Assembly (NCBI GenBank): GCA_963703045.1
Contig: OY969782.1
Coordinates: forward strand, 2,728,001-2,792,000
From: Miltoncostaea sp963703045
GTDB lineage: Bacteria; Actinomycetota; Thermoleophilia; Miltoncostaeales; Miltoncostaeaceae
Direction: 5' to 3'
Length of the DNA: 64,000 nucleotides
Shown here piece by piece: positions 46,360-54,824 of this stretch. The notes beneath the pieces are model-generated. The model worked only from the letters and a program-made list of their open reading frames with translations. It was not told the DNA's origin and did not search any database. The translations under genes were made by a program, and so were the position numbers. Positions within the stretch are counted from its first letter, which is position 1, and each line of letters starts with the position of its first letter.

Positions 46360-47156
46360 GCGGCGCCCGCCCCGCCCCCGGTGCGCCGGTTCGGCGCCCC
46401 CACCCGGCCCTCGTCGAGCGCCGCCGGGCGATCGCCCGCCAGAGGGGCCGTCGGCGCCGCTCGGGCGCCCTGCTGCTGCTGGGGACGGCGGCCGCGGTGG
46501 CCGTGCTCTACTGGCTGCTGACGGGACCGCTGCTGGCGGTCCAGGACGTGCGGGTGCGGGGGTACGACCAGCCCGACCGCGCCGCGCTGGTGGAGGCCCT
46601 CGAGCGCGCCGCGGGGGAGGGGACGATCCTCGTGCCCTCGGTCGAGGAGATGCGCGCCGCCGCCTCCGCCCACCCCTGGGTGGCGTCGATCACCGTGGCC
46701 CGCACGTGGCCGCGCGGGCTCGCCGTCGACGTGCGCGAGGCCGAGCCGGTGGCGATCGCCTCCTTCCGGGATCGCGCGGTGCTCGTGTCGGCCGCGGGCC
46801 GGGTGCTGGGTGAGCGCGAGGGCTCGCCCGGCCTCGGCTGGCTCACCCTGTCCGACGCGCCGCCGCCCGCGGGGGGCACCCTGCCCGACGGCGCCCGTGC
46901 GGGCCTCGCCTTCATCGCGGCCGCCGACCCCCCGACCGCGGCGCGGGTGCGGGCAATGGCCATCGACCGCGACGGCGCCCTCACCGGCAGGCTGGTGGGC
47001 GGCCCCCGGTTGCGGCTCGGCCCCCCGGAGCGGCTCGCGGCCAAGGCGTCGGCGCTCGGCCTGGTGCTGGCGGATCTGTCGGCCGAGGACGAGCGGACGG
47101 CCGCGTACATCGACCTGACGTTCCCCGAGCGACCTGCGCTATCGCCCCTCCCGTAG
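46356..47156 (+). CDS. ftsQ: Cell division protein FtsQ
   Basis: A bitopic divisome scaffold protein. The 266-residue protein has a basic cytoplasmic start, one membrane helix (about 36-56), a POTRA domain beginning LLAVQDVRVRGYDQPDR and a beta domain with HPWVASITVARTWPRGLAVDVRE. GTG overlaps the murB stop. It is the last gene before ftsZ, and a hairpin follows its stop directly. Confidence 0.92.
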   Translation: MSGARPAPGAPVRRPHPALVERRRAIARQRGRRRRSGALLLLGTAAAVAVLYWLLTGPLLAVQDVRVRGYDQPDRAALVEALERAAGEGTILVPSVEEMRAAASAHPWVASITVARTWPRGLAVDVREAEPVAIASFRDRAVLVSAAGRVLGEREGSPGLGWLTLSDAPPPAGGTLPDGARAGLAFIAAADPPTAARVRAMAIDRDGALTGRLVGGPRLRLGPPERLAAKASALGLVLADLSAEDERTAAYIDLTFPERPALSPLP

Positions 47157-47179
47157 ACCCTCGACGGTGAATCGAGGGT
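47157..47179 (+). terminator. Hairpin directly after ftsQ
   Basis: ACCCTCGA pairs with TCGAGGGT around a CGGTGAA loop, starting at the base after the ftsQ stop codon. No T-run follows. The same stem sequence recurs in the ftsZ leader. Confidence 0.45.
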
Positions 47180-47225
47180 TGGAGCGGCTCGACGCACAAA
47201 GTCTCGACGCGAGCATGAGACGCGC

Positions 47226-47254
47226 TTGACACCCCCTGTCGGCCGAACTAGTTT
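47226..47254 (+). promoter_or_regulatory. Promoter of ftsZ
   Basis: TTGACA (47226-47231), a 17-base spacer and TAGTTT (47249-47254) form the best sigma-70-type promoter in the window. It would give ftsZ its own transcript with a leader of about 115 bases. Confidence 0.7.
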
Positions 47255-47277
47255 CCAGGCTGGTGGAGCCGTGCCTA

Positions 47278-47335
47278 CGCCAGGTACTCCTGGCGGGATT
47301 GCGGCGCGTACGACCCTCGATCAAAGATCGAGGGT
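47278..47335 (+). promoter_or_regulatory. Structured leader of ftsZ (two hairpins)
   Basis: Two stems lie in the leader: CGCCAGG/CCTGGCG around TACT (47278-47295) and ACCCTCGATC/GATCGAGGGT around AAA (47313-47335). The second contains the same ACCCTCGA stem as the hairpin after ftsQ. They may set ftsZ mRNA stability or translation. Confidence 0.5.
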
Positions 47336-47377
47336 GTCCTGAATCACCGCACGAGCAGCGTCGATCGGGGGAGTCCG

Positions 47378-48545
47378 GTGGAGACGAGCAACTACCTGGC
47401 GGTCATCAAGGTGATCGGGGTCGGCGGGGGCGGAGTGAACGCCGTCAACCGCATGATCGACGCCGGAGTGCGCGGTGTGGAGTTCATCGCCGTCAACACC
47501 GACGCCCAGGCGCTGTCGATGTGCGACGCCGACGTGAAGATCCACATCGGCGGCACCATCACGAAGGGCCTCGGGGCCGGCGCCGACCCGCGCGTGGGAC
47601 GCGACGCCGCCGAGGAGAGCCGCGAGGAGCTGAAGGAGGCCGTCCGCGGCGCCGACATGGTCTTCGTGACCGCCGGCGAGGGCGGCGGCACCGGCACGGG
47701 CGCCGCCCCGGTCATCGCCCAGATCGCTCGGGAGCAGGGCGCCCTGACCGTCGGCGTCGTCACCCGGCCGTTCGGCTTCGAGGGGGCGCAGCGCACCCGT
47801 CGCGCCGAGGACGGCATCAACGAGCTCCAGAAGCACGTTCGACTCGGTGATCATCATCCCGAACGAGCGCCTGATCCAGGTCGTCGAGCGGCGCACCTCG
47901 ATCATCGACGCCTTCCGCATGGCCGACGACGTGCTGCGCCAGGGCGTGCAGGGCATCACCGACCTGATCACCGTGCCCGGCCTGATCAACCTCGACTTCG
48001 CCGACGTGCGCACGATCATGCAGGACGCCGGCGCGTCGCTCATGGGCATCGGCACGGCGTCCGGCGAGAACCGGGCCTCCGAGGCCGCCAAGGCCGCGAT
48101 CTCGTCTCCGCTGCTCGAGACCACCGTCGCCGGCGCCACGGGCGTGCTGCTCAACATCACCGGCGGCACCGATCTGGGCCTGTTCGAGATCGACGAGGCC
48201 GCCGGGATCATCCGCCAGGCCGCGCACGACGACTGCAACGTCATCTTCGGTGCGGTCATCGACGAGGCGATCGGCGACTCGCTGCGGGTGACGGTCATCG
48301 CCACCGGCTTCGACGGGGTCGAGGCTCCGGACGACGAGCGCGCGGCCGAGCCGCGGTACGGCCGGCGCGAGCGCGAGGGCGCCGCCGTCCCCACGGCGCC
48401 CGCCCGCCGTCCGGTGCCGTCGCGCGCCGCGCCCACCCGGCCGCCGGCCGAGACGGGTCGTCCGGCGCTCGCCCTCGACCAGTCCGAGCGCCAGGGCTTC
48501 GAGATCCCCGACGACGCGCTGGAGATCCCCGACTTCCTGAAGTAG
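47378..48545 (+). CDS. ftsZ: Cell division GTPase FtsZ, frame broken by one extra base
   Basis: The tubulin-like GTPase that forms the division ring. It has VIGVGGGGVNAVNRMI, the tubulin loop AGEGGGTGTGAAPVIA, the NTDAQAL motif and, after the break, SVIIIPNERLIQV, TVPGLINLDFADVRTIM and the usual Pro/Arg-rich linker ending in the C-terminal peptide DDALEIPDFLK. The break is at 47838-47840, where CACGTTCGACTCG should be CACGTCGACTCG (KHVDSV). The repaired length is about 388 residues. GTG 47378 follows GGGGGAG. Confidence 0.93.
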
Positions 48546-48556
48546 CCGTCTCCGCG

Positions 48557-49450
48557 TCAGGCCGCGGACAGCACGTCCGCGGCCAGGCGCGGGGTACGCG
48601 CGCGCAGCCGGGCCCGTCCGTCGTCGGTCGCCACGAGCGGGCGGGCGGGTGCACCCACCCCGTCGCGACCGCGGGCCCCGCGGGGGGGGGCGAGCAGGAG
48701 CGCGACGGCGTCGTACCCAGCACCGTCGCACCCCTCGAGGAACCGCGCGACGAACCGCGCCCCGTCGGCGAGGTCCGTGTGCGGTCCCCCGGCGGGGGCC
48801 ATGACACCGGGTTGTCGGCGTCGGGCGCCCCGGGCGCGACGGGAGGCCCCCGGCCGAGGCCGCCCGGGCGCGGCGTGACCCCCGGGGCCGTCGGCCGGCG
48901 CGCCGACGCCCGCCGACCGGACGCTGAGGGGGTCGAGCACCTCGTCGCGGAGGGCGTCCTCCCACGGGCGCCCGGTGACCTCCTCGATGACGGCGCCCCG
49001 TGACGAGGTGCCCGAGGTTGGAGTAGGCGAAGGCGCCGGGGCGGCGCGGCGGGCGAGCGCCCGCGCGGCGACCTCGGCCCGCTGCTCCACCCGCGGCCGC
49101 GGGTCGGAGCGCGCCGCGGCGAGGAGGGCCGGCGCGAGGTCGCCCGGCAGACCGGCGTGGTGCCGTAGGGGGTCGTCGATCGTGACCGCGCCCCGGCCGG
49201 GGTCCATCCCGGGGGCGAGGGCGGTCAGCAGGTGGGCCGGCGGGGAGCCCCAGGCGGCGGCCCCGCGCGACGAGGCGGGCGTAGGGCGCCGCGGTGAACG
49301 CCTCCGGCACGACCCGATGTGCCACCGGTCGTCCACCCGGGCGGGGGCGTCGCCGCCGCGGACGCGCACGCCGGTGACCGCGACGAGGGCCGGCGGCCGC
49401 CCCCGCGGGGCCGCCCGTGAGAGGCGTGCGTCGAGGTCGTCCGGGGCCAT
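48557..49450 (-). pseudogene. Decayed beta-lactamase-family serine hydrolase
   Basis: The remains of a penicillin-binding-protein-like serine hydrolase are spread over at least two frames. PPALVAVTGVRVRGG and RWHIGS are in one frame, AFTAAPYARLV and AYSNLGHLVTG (the YxN motif) in another, and VTIDDPLRHHAGLPGD and EEVTGRPWEDALRDEVLDPLSV back in the first. Four or more frame changes are needed, and the SxxK lysine position after HIGS reads arginine. This is more damage than the single-base errors nearby, so true decay is likely, although the GGGGGGGGG run near 48690 may add an artefact. It lies between ftsZ and gcvT. Confidence 0.7.
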
Positions 49451-49493
49451 CGCGGGGCGGTGGGGCGGGCGGTGTCCGGCCGGACCGAAGTGG

Positions 49494-49499
49494 TAGCGT
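49494..49499 (+). promoter_or_regulatory. Candidate -10 box of the gcv operon
   Basis: TAGCGT eight bases before the gcvT ATG, predicting a leaderless mRNA. There is therefore no room for a glycine riboswitch. Confidence 0.45.
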
Positions 49500-49507
49500 C
49501 AGTCCGG

Positions 49508-50605
49508 ATGGCGGTCGCCCCTGCGCACACCTCCCTGCACGAGCGCCACGCCGCGCTCGGGGCCAGGATGGGGTCGTTCGCGGGCTGGGACATGCCCCTC
49601 TCCTACACGACCGCGCGCGCCGAGCACACCGCGGTGCGCGAGCGCTGCGGCGTCTTCGACGTGTCGCACATGGGCCAGCTCGAGGTGTCGGGCGCCGGCG
49701 CGCGCGACGCGCTCTCGCGGGTGCTCACCAACGACGTCACCGCCCTCGGACCGGGGCAGGGCCAGTACACGCTGATGTGCGAGGACGACGGCGGCGTCAT
49801 CGACGACCTGATCGTCTACGCGCTGGCCGATCGCCACCTCCTCGTGGTCAACGCGTCGAACATCGCCCCGTGCCGCGACCGCCTCGACGCGCTGCTGCCG
49901 GCGGGCGTCAACCTGGCCGACCGGTCGCCCGAGGTGGCCATGCTCGCGCTGCAGGGGCCCGGGTGGGCCGAGGCGCTCCGCCCCCTGGTGGCGACGCCGA
50001 GGGCCTTCACCCTCGACTACTTCGAGATCGGCGAGGACATGGTCGGCGGGGTGCCGTGCCTGATCGCCCGCACCGGCTACACGGGGGAGCCCGGCGTCGA
50101 GCTCATGTGCCCCTGGGACGCCGCGCCCGCCCTCTGGGACGCGCTCATGTCGGTCAACGGGGCGCCGCAGCCCGCCGGCCTCGTCGCCCGCGACACGCTG
50201 CGCCTGGAGATGGGCTACCCGCTCTACGGCCAGGAGCTCTCGCGGGCGCGGACCCCCATCGCCGCCGGGCTGCGGTGGGCGTGCGATCTCGACGGGGGTC
50301 GCTTCGCCGGCGCCGAGGCGATGCGCCGCGAGGTCGAGGGGGGCGGCGGCGAGCGGCTCGCCGCGTTCACCCTGACCGAGCCCGGCATCCCCCGCGCCGG
50401 GCAGGACGTGCTCGTCGCGGGCGCGCGCGCCGGCACCGTCACGAGCGGCACCCTCTCGCCGACGCTCGACATCGGCATCGGCATGGCGTACCTGCCCGCA
50501 CCGGCCGCCGCGCCCGGCACCGACGTCGTCATCGACGTCCGTGGAAAGCCGAAGACCGCCCGTACCGCCCGGCGCCCGCTCGTGGCGACGTCCCCGAAGG
50601 AGTGA
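49508..50605 (+). CDS. gcvT: Glycine cleavage system T protein (aminomethyltransferase)
   Basis: Moves the methylene group from lipoyl-bound aminomethyl to tetrahydrofolate and releases ammonia. The 365-residue protein has FAGWDMPLSY, VFDVSHMGQLEVSG, the catalytic-Asp region TNDVTALGPGQGQYTLM, RTGYTGEPGVEL, RDTLRLEMGYPLYGQEL. The ATG is eight bases after TAGCGT. The remaining GCS subunits follow in order with overlaps, except the shared L protein. Confidence 0.96.
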   Translation: MAVAPAHTSLHERHAALGARMGSFAGWDMPLSYTTARAEHTAVRERCGVFDVSHMGQLEVSGAGARDALSRVLTNDVTALGPGQGQYTLMCEDDGGVIDDLIVYALADRHLLVVNASNIAPCRDRLDALLPAGVNLADRSPEVAMLALQGPGWAEALRPLVATPRAFTLDYFEIGEDMVGGVPCLIARTGYTGEPGVELMCPWDAAPALWDALMSVNGAPQPAGLVARDTLRLEMGYPLYGQELSRARTPIAAGLRWACDLDGGRFAGAEAMRREVEGGGGERLAAFTLTEPGIPRAGQDVLVAGARAGTVTSGTLSPTLDIGIGMAYLPAPAAAPGTDVVIDVRGKPKTARTARRPLVATSPKE

Positions 50606-50616
50606 AGGAGCAGCCC

Positions 50617-51012
50617 GTGGCCGCCGACGAGACCTACCCCACCGACCTGCGGTACCACCCCGAGCACGACTGGGTGCGGGTCGAGGGCGACGAAGCCGTC
50701 ATGGGCATCACCTGGTACGCCCAGGACGCCCTCGGCGAGGTCGTCTACTACGACCCCCCCGCGGTCGGTGCCACCATCGCGAAGGACGCCGCCTACGGCG
50801 AGCTGGAGTCGGTGAAGGCCGTCTCGGACATCTTCGCGCCCGCAAGCGGCGAGGTCGTCGCGGTCAACCCCGGCGTCGCCGACCGGCCCGAGGTCGTCAA
50901 CGACGATCCCTACGGCGAGGGGTGGCTCATCCGCGTGCGGCTGAGCGACCCCGCGGAGCTCGACCAGCTCATGGACGAGCCCGCCTACCGCGCGTACCTG
51001 GCGGACCTGTGA
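50617..51012 (+). CDS. gcvH: Glycine cleavage system H protein
   Basis: The lipoyl carrier that shuttles between P, T and L proteins. The 131-residue protein has the lipoylation site ELESVKAVSDIFAP and PYGEGWLIRV. GTG 50617 was chosen because AAGGAG lies seven bases upstream; GTG 50602 would overlap gcvT but lacks this site. gcvPA overlaps its stop by four bases. Confidence 0.95.
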   Translation: MAADETYPTDLRYHPEHDWVRVEGDEAVMGITWYAQDALGEVVYYDPPAVGATIAKDAAYGELESVKAVSDIFAPASGEVVAVNPGVADRPEVVNDDPYGEGWLIRVRLSDPAELDQLMDEPAYRAYLADL

Positions 51013-52394
51013 GCCGCTACACCTCCCTCACGGACGAGGACCTCCAGGTGATGCTGGCCGCGATCGGGGCCGCGTCGGTCGAGGAGCTGTTCGCCGACCT
51101 GCCCGAGGGGGTGCGCCTCGGCCGGGCGCTCGACCTGCCGCCGGGGATGGGCGAGCGGGAGGTGTTCGCGCACCTGTCCGACCTCGCCGCCCGCAACGTG
51201 AGCGCCGAGGACGAGGTGACCTTCCTCGGGGCCGGCATGTACGACCACTACGTGCCGGCGCTGATCGACTCGATCCTCCAGCGGTCGGAGTTCCTGACCC
51301 CGTACACGCCGTACCAGCCCGAGATCTCCCAGGGCGGGCTCCAGGTGATGTTCGAGTACCAGACGGCGATCTCGGAGCTGACCGGCCTCCCGGTCTCGAA
51401 CGCGTCGCTCTACGAGGGCCCCTCGGCCGTCGGCGCGGCCGCGTACCTCGCCAAGCTCGCGAACGGCCGGCCCGACGTGGTCGTCTCGCGCGGCGTGCAC
51501 CCCCACAGCCGCGAGACCCTCGAGACGCTCGCGCCCGGCTACGGGCAGCGCGTCGTCGAGGCCCCCCTCCGCGACGGGGTCACCGACCCGGACGCCCTCG
51601 CCGGGCTGATCGGGCCCGGGACGACGGCCGTGATCCTCCAGCAGCCCAACTTCCTCGGCGCGGTGGAGGACCTCGAGCCGCTGGTCGCGGCCGCGAAGGA
51701 GGTCGGCGCGCTCGTGGTGTGCTCGTGCGACCCCCTGCCGCTCGCCCTGCTGCGCACGCCCGGCGAGCTCGGCATCGACGTCGCCGTGGGCGAGGGGCAG
51801 TCGCTCGGCAACCGGCTCGACTTCGGCGGACCGTCGTTCGGCTTCTTCGCGGCCAGCCAGGAGCACATCCGGCGCATGCCGGGGCGCATCGCGGGCGAGA
51901 CCCGCGACGTCGACGGCCGCCGCGGCTTCGTGCTGACCCTGCAGACGCGCGAGCAGCACATCCGCCGCGAGAAGGCGACGAGCAACATCTGCACCGCGCA
52001 GGTGCTCAACGCCCTCGCGGGCGTGATCTACCTCTCGTGGCTCGGCAAGCGGGGCGCCGTCGAGCTGGCCGAGCTCATGCTGCGCCGCGCCGACCACGCG
52101 CGGCGGGTCCTCACGGCGCTGCCGGGAGTGCGTGCGCTGCACGACCAGCCGATCGCGCGGGAGTTCGCGCTCGCGCTCGACGCGCCGGTCGAGGAGGTCA
52201 TCGAGCGGTGCGCCGCCGAGGGCGTCAACCCCGGATACGCGCTCGGGCGCGACTACCCCGAGTACGCCGACGGCCTGCTGGTCGCCGTCACCGAGCAGCG
52301 CACGGGGTCCGACATCGAGCGGCTGGCCGACGTGCTCGGCCGGGCGGTGGCGGCGACCACCAGGTCGTCGTCGCTCGCGGGGGCGTCGTCGTGA
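51009..52394 (+). CDS. gcvPA: Glycine dehydrogenase (decarboxylating) subunit 1
   Basis: The N-terminal half of the split P protein, which binds PLP together with subunit 2 and decarboxylates glycine. The 461-residue protein has FLGAGMYDHYVP, TPYQPEISQGGLQVMFEYQT, NASLYEGPSA and TLQTREQHIRREKATSNICT. GTG overlaps gcvH and the gene overlaps gcvPB by four bases. The two-subunit form is usual in actinobacterial and Gram-positive GCS. Confidence 0.96.
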   Translation: MSRYTSLTDEDLQVMLAAIGAASVEELFADLPEGVRLGRALDLPPGMGEREVFAHLSDLAARNVSAEDEVTFLGAGMYDHYVPALIDSILQRSEFLTPYTPYQPEISQGGLQVMFEYQTAISELTGLPVSNASLYEGPSAVGAAAYLAKLANGRPDVVVSRGVHPHSRETLETLAPGYGQRVVEAPLRDGVTDPDALAGLIGPGTTAVILQQPNFLGAVEDLEPLVAAAKEVGALVVCSCDPLPLALLRTPGELGIDVAVGEGQSLGNRLDFGGPSFGFFAASQEHIRRMPGRIAGETRDVDGRRGFVLTLQTREQHIRREKATSNICTAQVLNALAGVIYLSWLGKRGAVELAELMLRRADHARRVLTALPGVRALHDQPIAREFALALDAPVEEVIERCAAEGVNPGYALGRDYPEYADGLLVAVTEQRTGSDIERLADVLGRAVAATTRSSSLAGASS

Positions 52395-53911
52395 GCGTCG
52401 ACGTGCAGACACCCCAGCAGCGCGACGCCGCGACGACGATCTGGGAGCGCTCGCGTCCCGGACGGCGCGCCTACACCGCGCCCGCGCTCGACGTGCCCGA
52501 GCGGCCGCTCGACGAGCTGCTGCCACCCCGGCTGCGCCGGGCCGCCCCGGCGGAGCTGCCGGAGATCTCCGAGCCGGAGATCGTGCGGCACTACAACGGG
52601 CTCAGCAAGCGCAACTTCGATCTCGACAGCGGCTTCTACCCGCTGGGCTCGTGCACGATGAAGCACAACCCCAAGCTGCACGAGCGGGTCGCCGCGCTGC
52701 CGGGCAATGCCCGCCTGCATCCGCTGCAGAGCCCCGCGCGGGCGCAGGGCGCCCTCGAGCTGATGTGGCTGCTCGAGCGCGCGCTCGCCGAGATCGCCGG
52801 CCTGCCGCACGTCTCGCTGCAGCCGAGCGCCGGGTCGCACGGCGAGCTCGCCGGCGTGCTGCTCACGCGGGCGTACCACGCCGACCGCGGCGACGAGCGC
52901 ACCCTCGTGCTGACCCCCGACACGGCGCACGGCACCAACCCGGCGACCGTGACGATGGCGGGCTACGAGGTGGTGAAGGTCGGGACCGCGCCGGACGGCG
53001 GGGTCGACCTCGAGGACCTGCGCCGCAAGGCAGACGACCGCGTCGCCTGCCTCATGCTCACCAACCCCAACACGCTCGGTCTGTTCGATCCCAACATCGA
53101 GCGGATCGCCCGCATCGTGCACGACGTCGGCGCGACGCTCTACTACGACGGCGCCAACCTCAACGCCGTGATGGGCAAGAGCCGCCCGGGCGACATGGGC
53201 TTCGACATCGTGCACTTCAACCTGCACAAGTCGTTCACCCAGCCCCACGGCGGCGGCGGCCCCGGAGCGGGCCCGATCGCCGTCTCGGACCGCATCGCGC
53301 CGTACCTGATGGTGCCGCGCATCGTGCGCCGCGAGCCCGAGGAGGGCGGCGCGCCGCTCTACGACCTCGACCACGACGGTCCCAAGTCGATCGGCCGCCT
53401 GCGCGGCTTCCACGGCAACTACGGCGTCTTCGTGCGCTCGTACGCCTACATCCGGTCGCTCGGCGCCGAGGGCCTGCGCGAGGCCTCGGAGATCGCCGTG
53501 CTCAACGCCAACTACCTGCTCGCGCTGCTGCGCCGCCCGGAGATCGCCGCGCACCTGCCCCTGGCCTACGGGGAGCGGTGCATGCACGAGTTCGTGCTCT
53601 CGGGCGCCCCCATGAAGCGGGACCTCGGCATCCGCACCACCGACCTGGCCAAGCGCCTGCTCGACTTCGGCTACCACCCGCCGACGGTCTACTTCCCCCT
53701 CCTCGTGGAGGAGGCCCTGCTGATCGAGCCCACCGAGACCGAGACCCGGGAGACGCTCGAGGCGTTCGCCGACGCGGTGGGGGAGATCCTGCGGGAGGCC
53801 GCCGACGACCCGGAGATCGCCCGCAACGCGCCGTACAGCACGCCCGTGCGGCGCCTCGACGAGGCGGCCGCCGCGCGGACGCCCGTCGTGCGCCAGCCTC
53901 CGCCCGCCTGA
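52391..53911 (+). CDS. gcvPB: Glycine dehydrogenase (decarboxylating) subunit 2
   Basis: The PLP-carrying half of the split P protein. The 506-residue protein has YNGLSKRNFDLDSGFYPLGS, TMKHNPKLHE, PDTAHGTNPATV and the PLP lysine in FNLHKSFTQPHGGGGPGAGP. It is the last gene of the gcv operon, followed eight bases later by a strong hairpin. Confidence 0.96.
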   Translation: MSVDVQTPQQRDAATTIWERSRPGRRAYTAPALDVPERPLDELLPPRLRRAAPAELPEISEPEIVRHYNGLSKRNFDLDSGFYPLGSCTMKHNPKLHERVAALPGNARLHPLQSPARAQGALELMWLLERALAEIAGLPHVSLQPSAGSHGELAGVLLTRAYHADRGDERTLVLTPDTAHGTNPATVTMAGYEVVKVGTAPDGGVDLEDLRRKADDRVACLMLTNPNTLGLFDPNIERIARIVHDVGATLYYDGANLNAVMGKSRPGDMGFDIVHFNLHKSFTQPHGGGGPGAGPIAVSDRIAPYLMVPRIVRREPEEGGAPLYDLDHDGPKSIGRLRGFHGNYGVFVRSYAYIRSLGAEGLREASEIAVLNANYLLALLRRPEIAAHLPLAYGERCMHEFVLSGAPMKRDLGIRTTDLAKRLLDFGYHPPTVYFPLLVEEALLIEPTETETRETLEAFADAVGEILREAADDPEIARNAPYSTPVRRLDEAAAARTPVVRQPPPA

Positions 53912-53918
53912 TCCGCCC

Positions 53919-53952
53919 GGCGCCGGGGGTGCCCGTGGGCACCCCCGGCGCC
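53919..53952. terminator. Bidirectional terminator hairpin
   Basis: GGCGCCGGGGGTGCCC and its exact complement form a 16-base stem with a two-base centre between the convergent gcvPB and the secreted-protein gene. It has no T-run but is very stable and can act from both sides. Confidence 0.7.
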
Positions 53953-53960
53953 GCCGCGCC

Positions 53961-54734
53961 TCAGCGCTCGGGCGTCCCGCTCACCAGCGCGAGGTCGGCG
54001 CTGATCGTGAAGTCGGCCGCTCCGCCGGTGGTCTGATCGATCGACCATGCGACCGGGAGCGACAGGGCCGGCGCGAAGGTGACGACGTCCGTGCGCGTGC
54101 CCGGCGTGGGGCCCGTGAACGTCGCGTCGGTGCGGTAGGTGACGGTGCGCACCTGCCGGCCGTCGACGGTCGCCTGACCGGTGCCCGTGACGCGGGCGGT
54201 GTAGCTGACGGCCAGCTCGCCCAGCCGGTAGTCGCCGCCCCAGGTCGAACCGGGGCGCATCGGCCGCGGGTGGTCGAGGGCCGCCGGCACGACGTCGTCG
54301 CGATCGTCGGCGCCGATGCCGACGAAGGTGATCTTCGTGCGTCGCCATTCGGCCGACGTGCCCGTCGGCGTGACCCGGAAGCGGGCCTCCTCGATGTGCT
54401 CCTGTGAGAGCCGGAGGTCCTCGTGGTACCCCCCCGGCGACGGCGACACGATGTAGACGGCCTCGGCCGGCAGCGGGCGCTCGGCCGACAGCACGCCGCT
54501 GCCCGCCGACTCCTCGCCCGTGACGCGGTAGCGATAGACGCCGGCCCGGGGGACGCCGGGTCGCGCCTCGGTCGCCGCGCCCGCCTCGGTGCCGCGGAAG
54601 TCGGTCAGCGCCTCGTCCGCGTCGATGGCCGTGCTGCTGGCGGCGCCGTGCCAGACCCAGTACGCGCCGCCGGCGAGCCCGATCAGCGCGACGAGGGCGA
54701 GCAGGCGGATGGGGCGGGTCAGGAGGGAGATCAC
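53961..54734 (-). CDS. Secreted or membrane-anchored hypothetical protein
   Basis: A 257-residue protein with an N-terminal membrane helix (about 8-29) and an extracytoplasmic beta-rich domain (GVYRYRVTGEESAGSGVLSAE, LGELAVSYTARVTGTGQATVDG, ADFTISADLALVSG). The repeated beta strands resemble a lipocalin- or LolA-like barrel, but no motif confirms it. The start codon is GTG. It is 90 bases downstream of the EAL protein gene on the same strand. Confidence 0.65.
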   Translation of the reverse strand: MISLLTRPIRLLALVALIGLAGGAYWVWHGAASSTAIDADEALTDFRGTEAGAATEARPGVPRAGVYRYRVTGEESAGSGVLSAERPLPAEAVYIVSPSPGGYHEDLRLSQEHIEEARFRVTPTGTSAEWRRTKITFVGIGADDRDDVVPAALDHPRPMRPGSTWGGDYRLGELAVSYTARVTGTGQATVDGRQVRTVTYRTDATFTGPTPGTRTDVVTFAPALSLPVAWSIDQTTGGAADFTISADLALVSGTPER

Positions 54735-54824
54735 CGTGATCCTGTCTTCGGGGGGCCGGGGGGCATCTGCCCCCTCATCGGCAGCCGCCGACGGGACCTT
54801 CGCGCCGGGGCCGACGGCGGCGGT

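Noticed and set aside
47830..47850. Programmed +1 frameshift in ftsZ
   Set aside because: The zero frame has no stop near the site to make a short product, and no stimulator resembling prfB is seen. Four such sites in unrelated essential genes argue for sequence error.
49451..49507. Glycine riboswitch before gcvT
   Set aside because: Only 57 bases separate the pseudogene from gcvT, and a -10 box lies eight bases before the ATG, so there is no leader to hold an aptamer.
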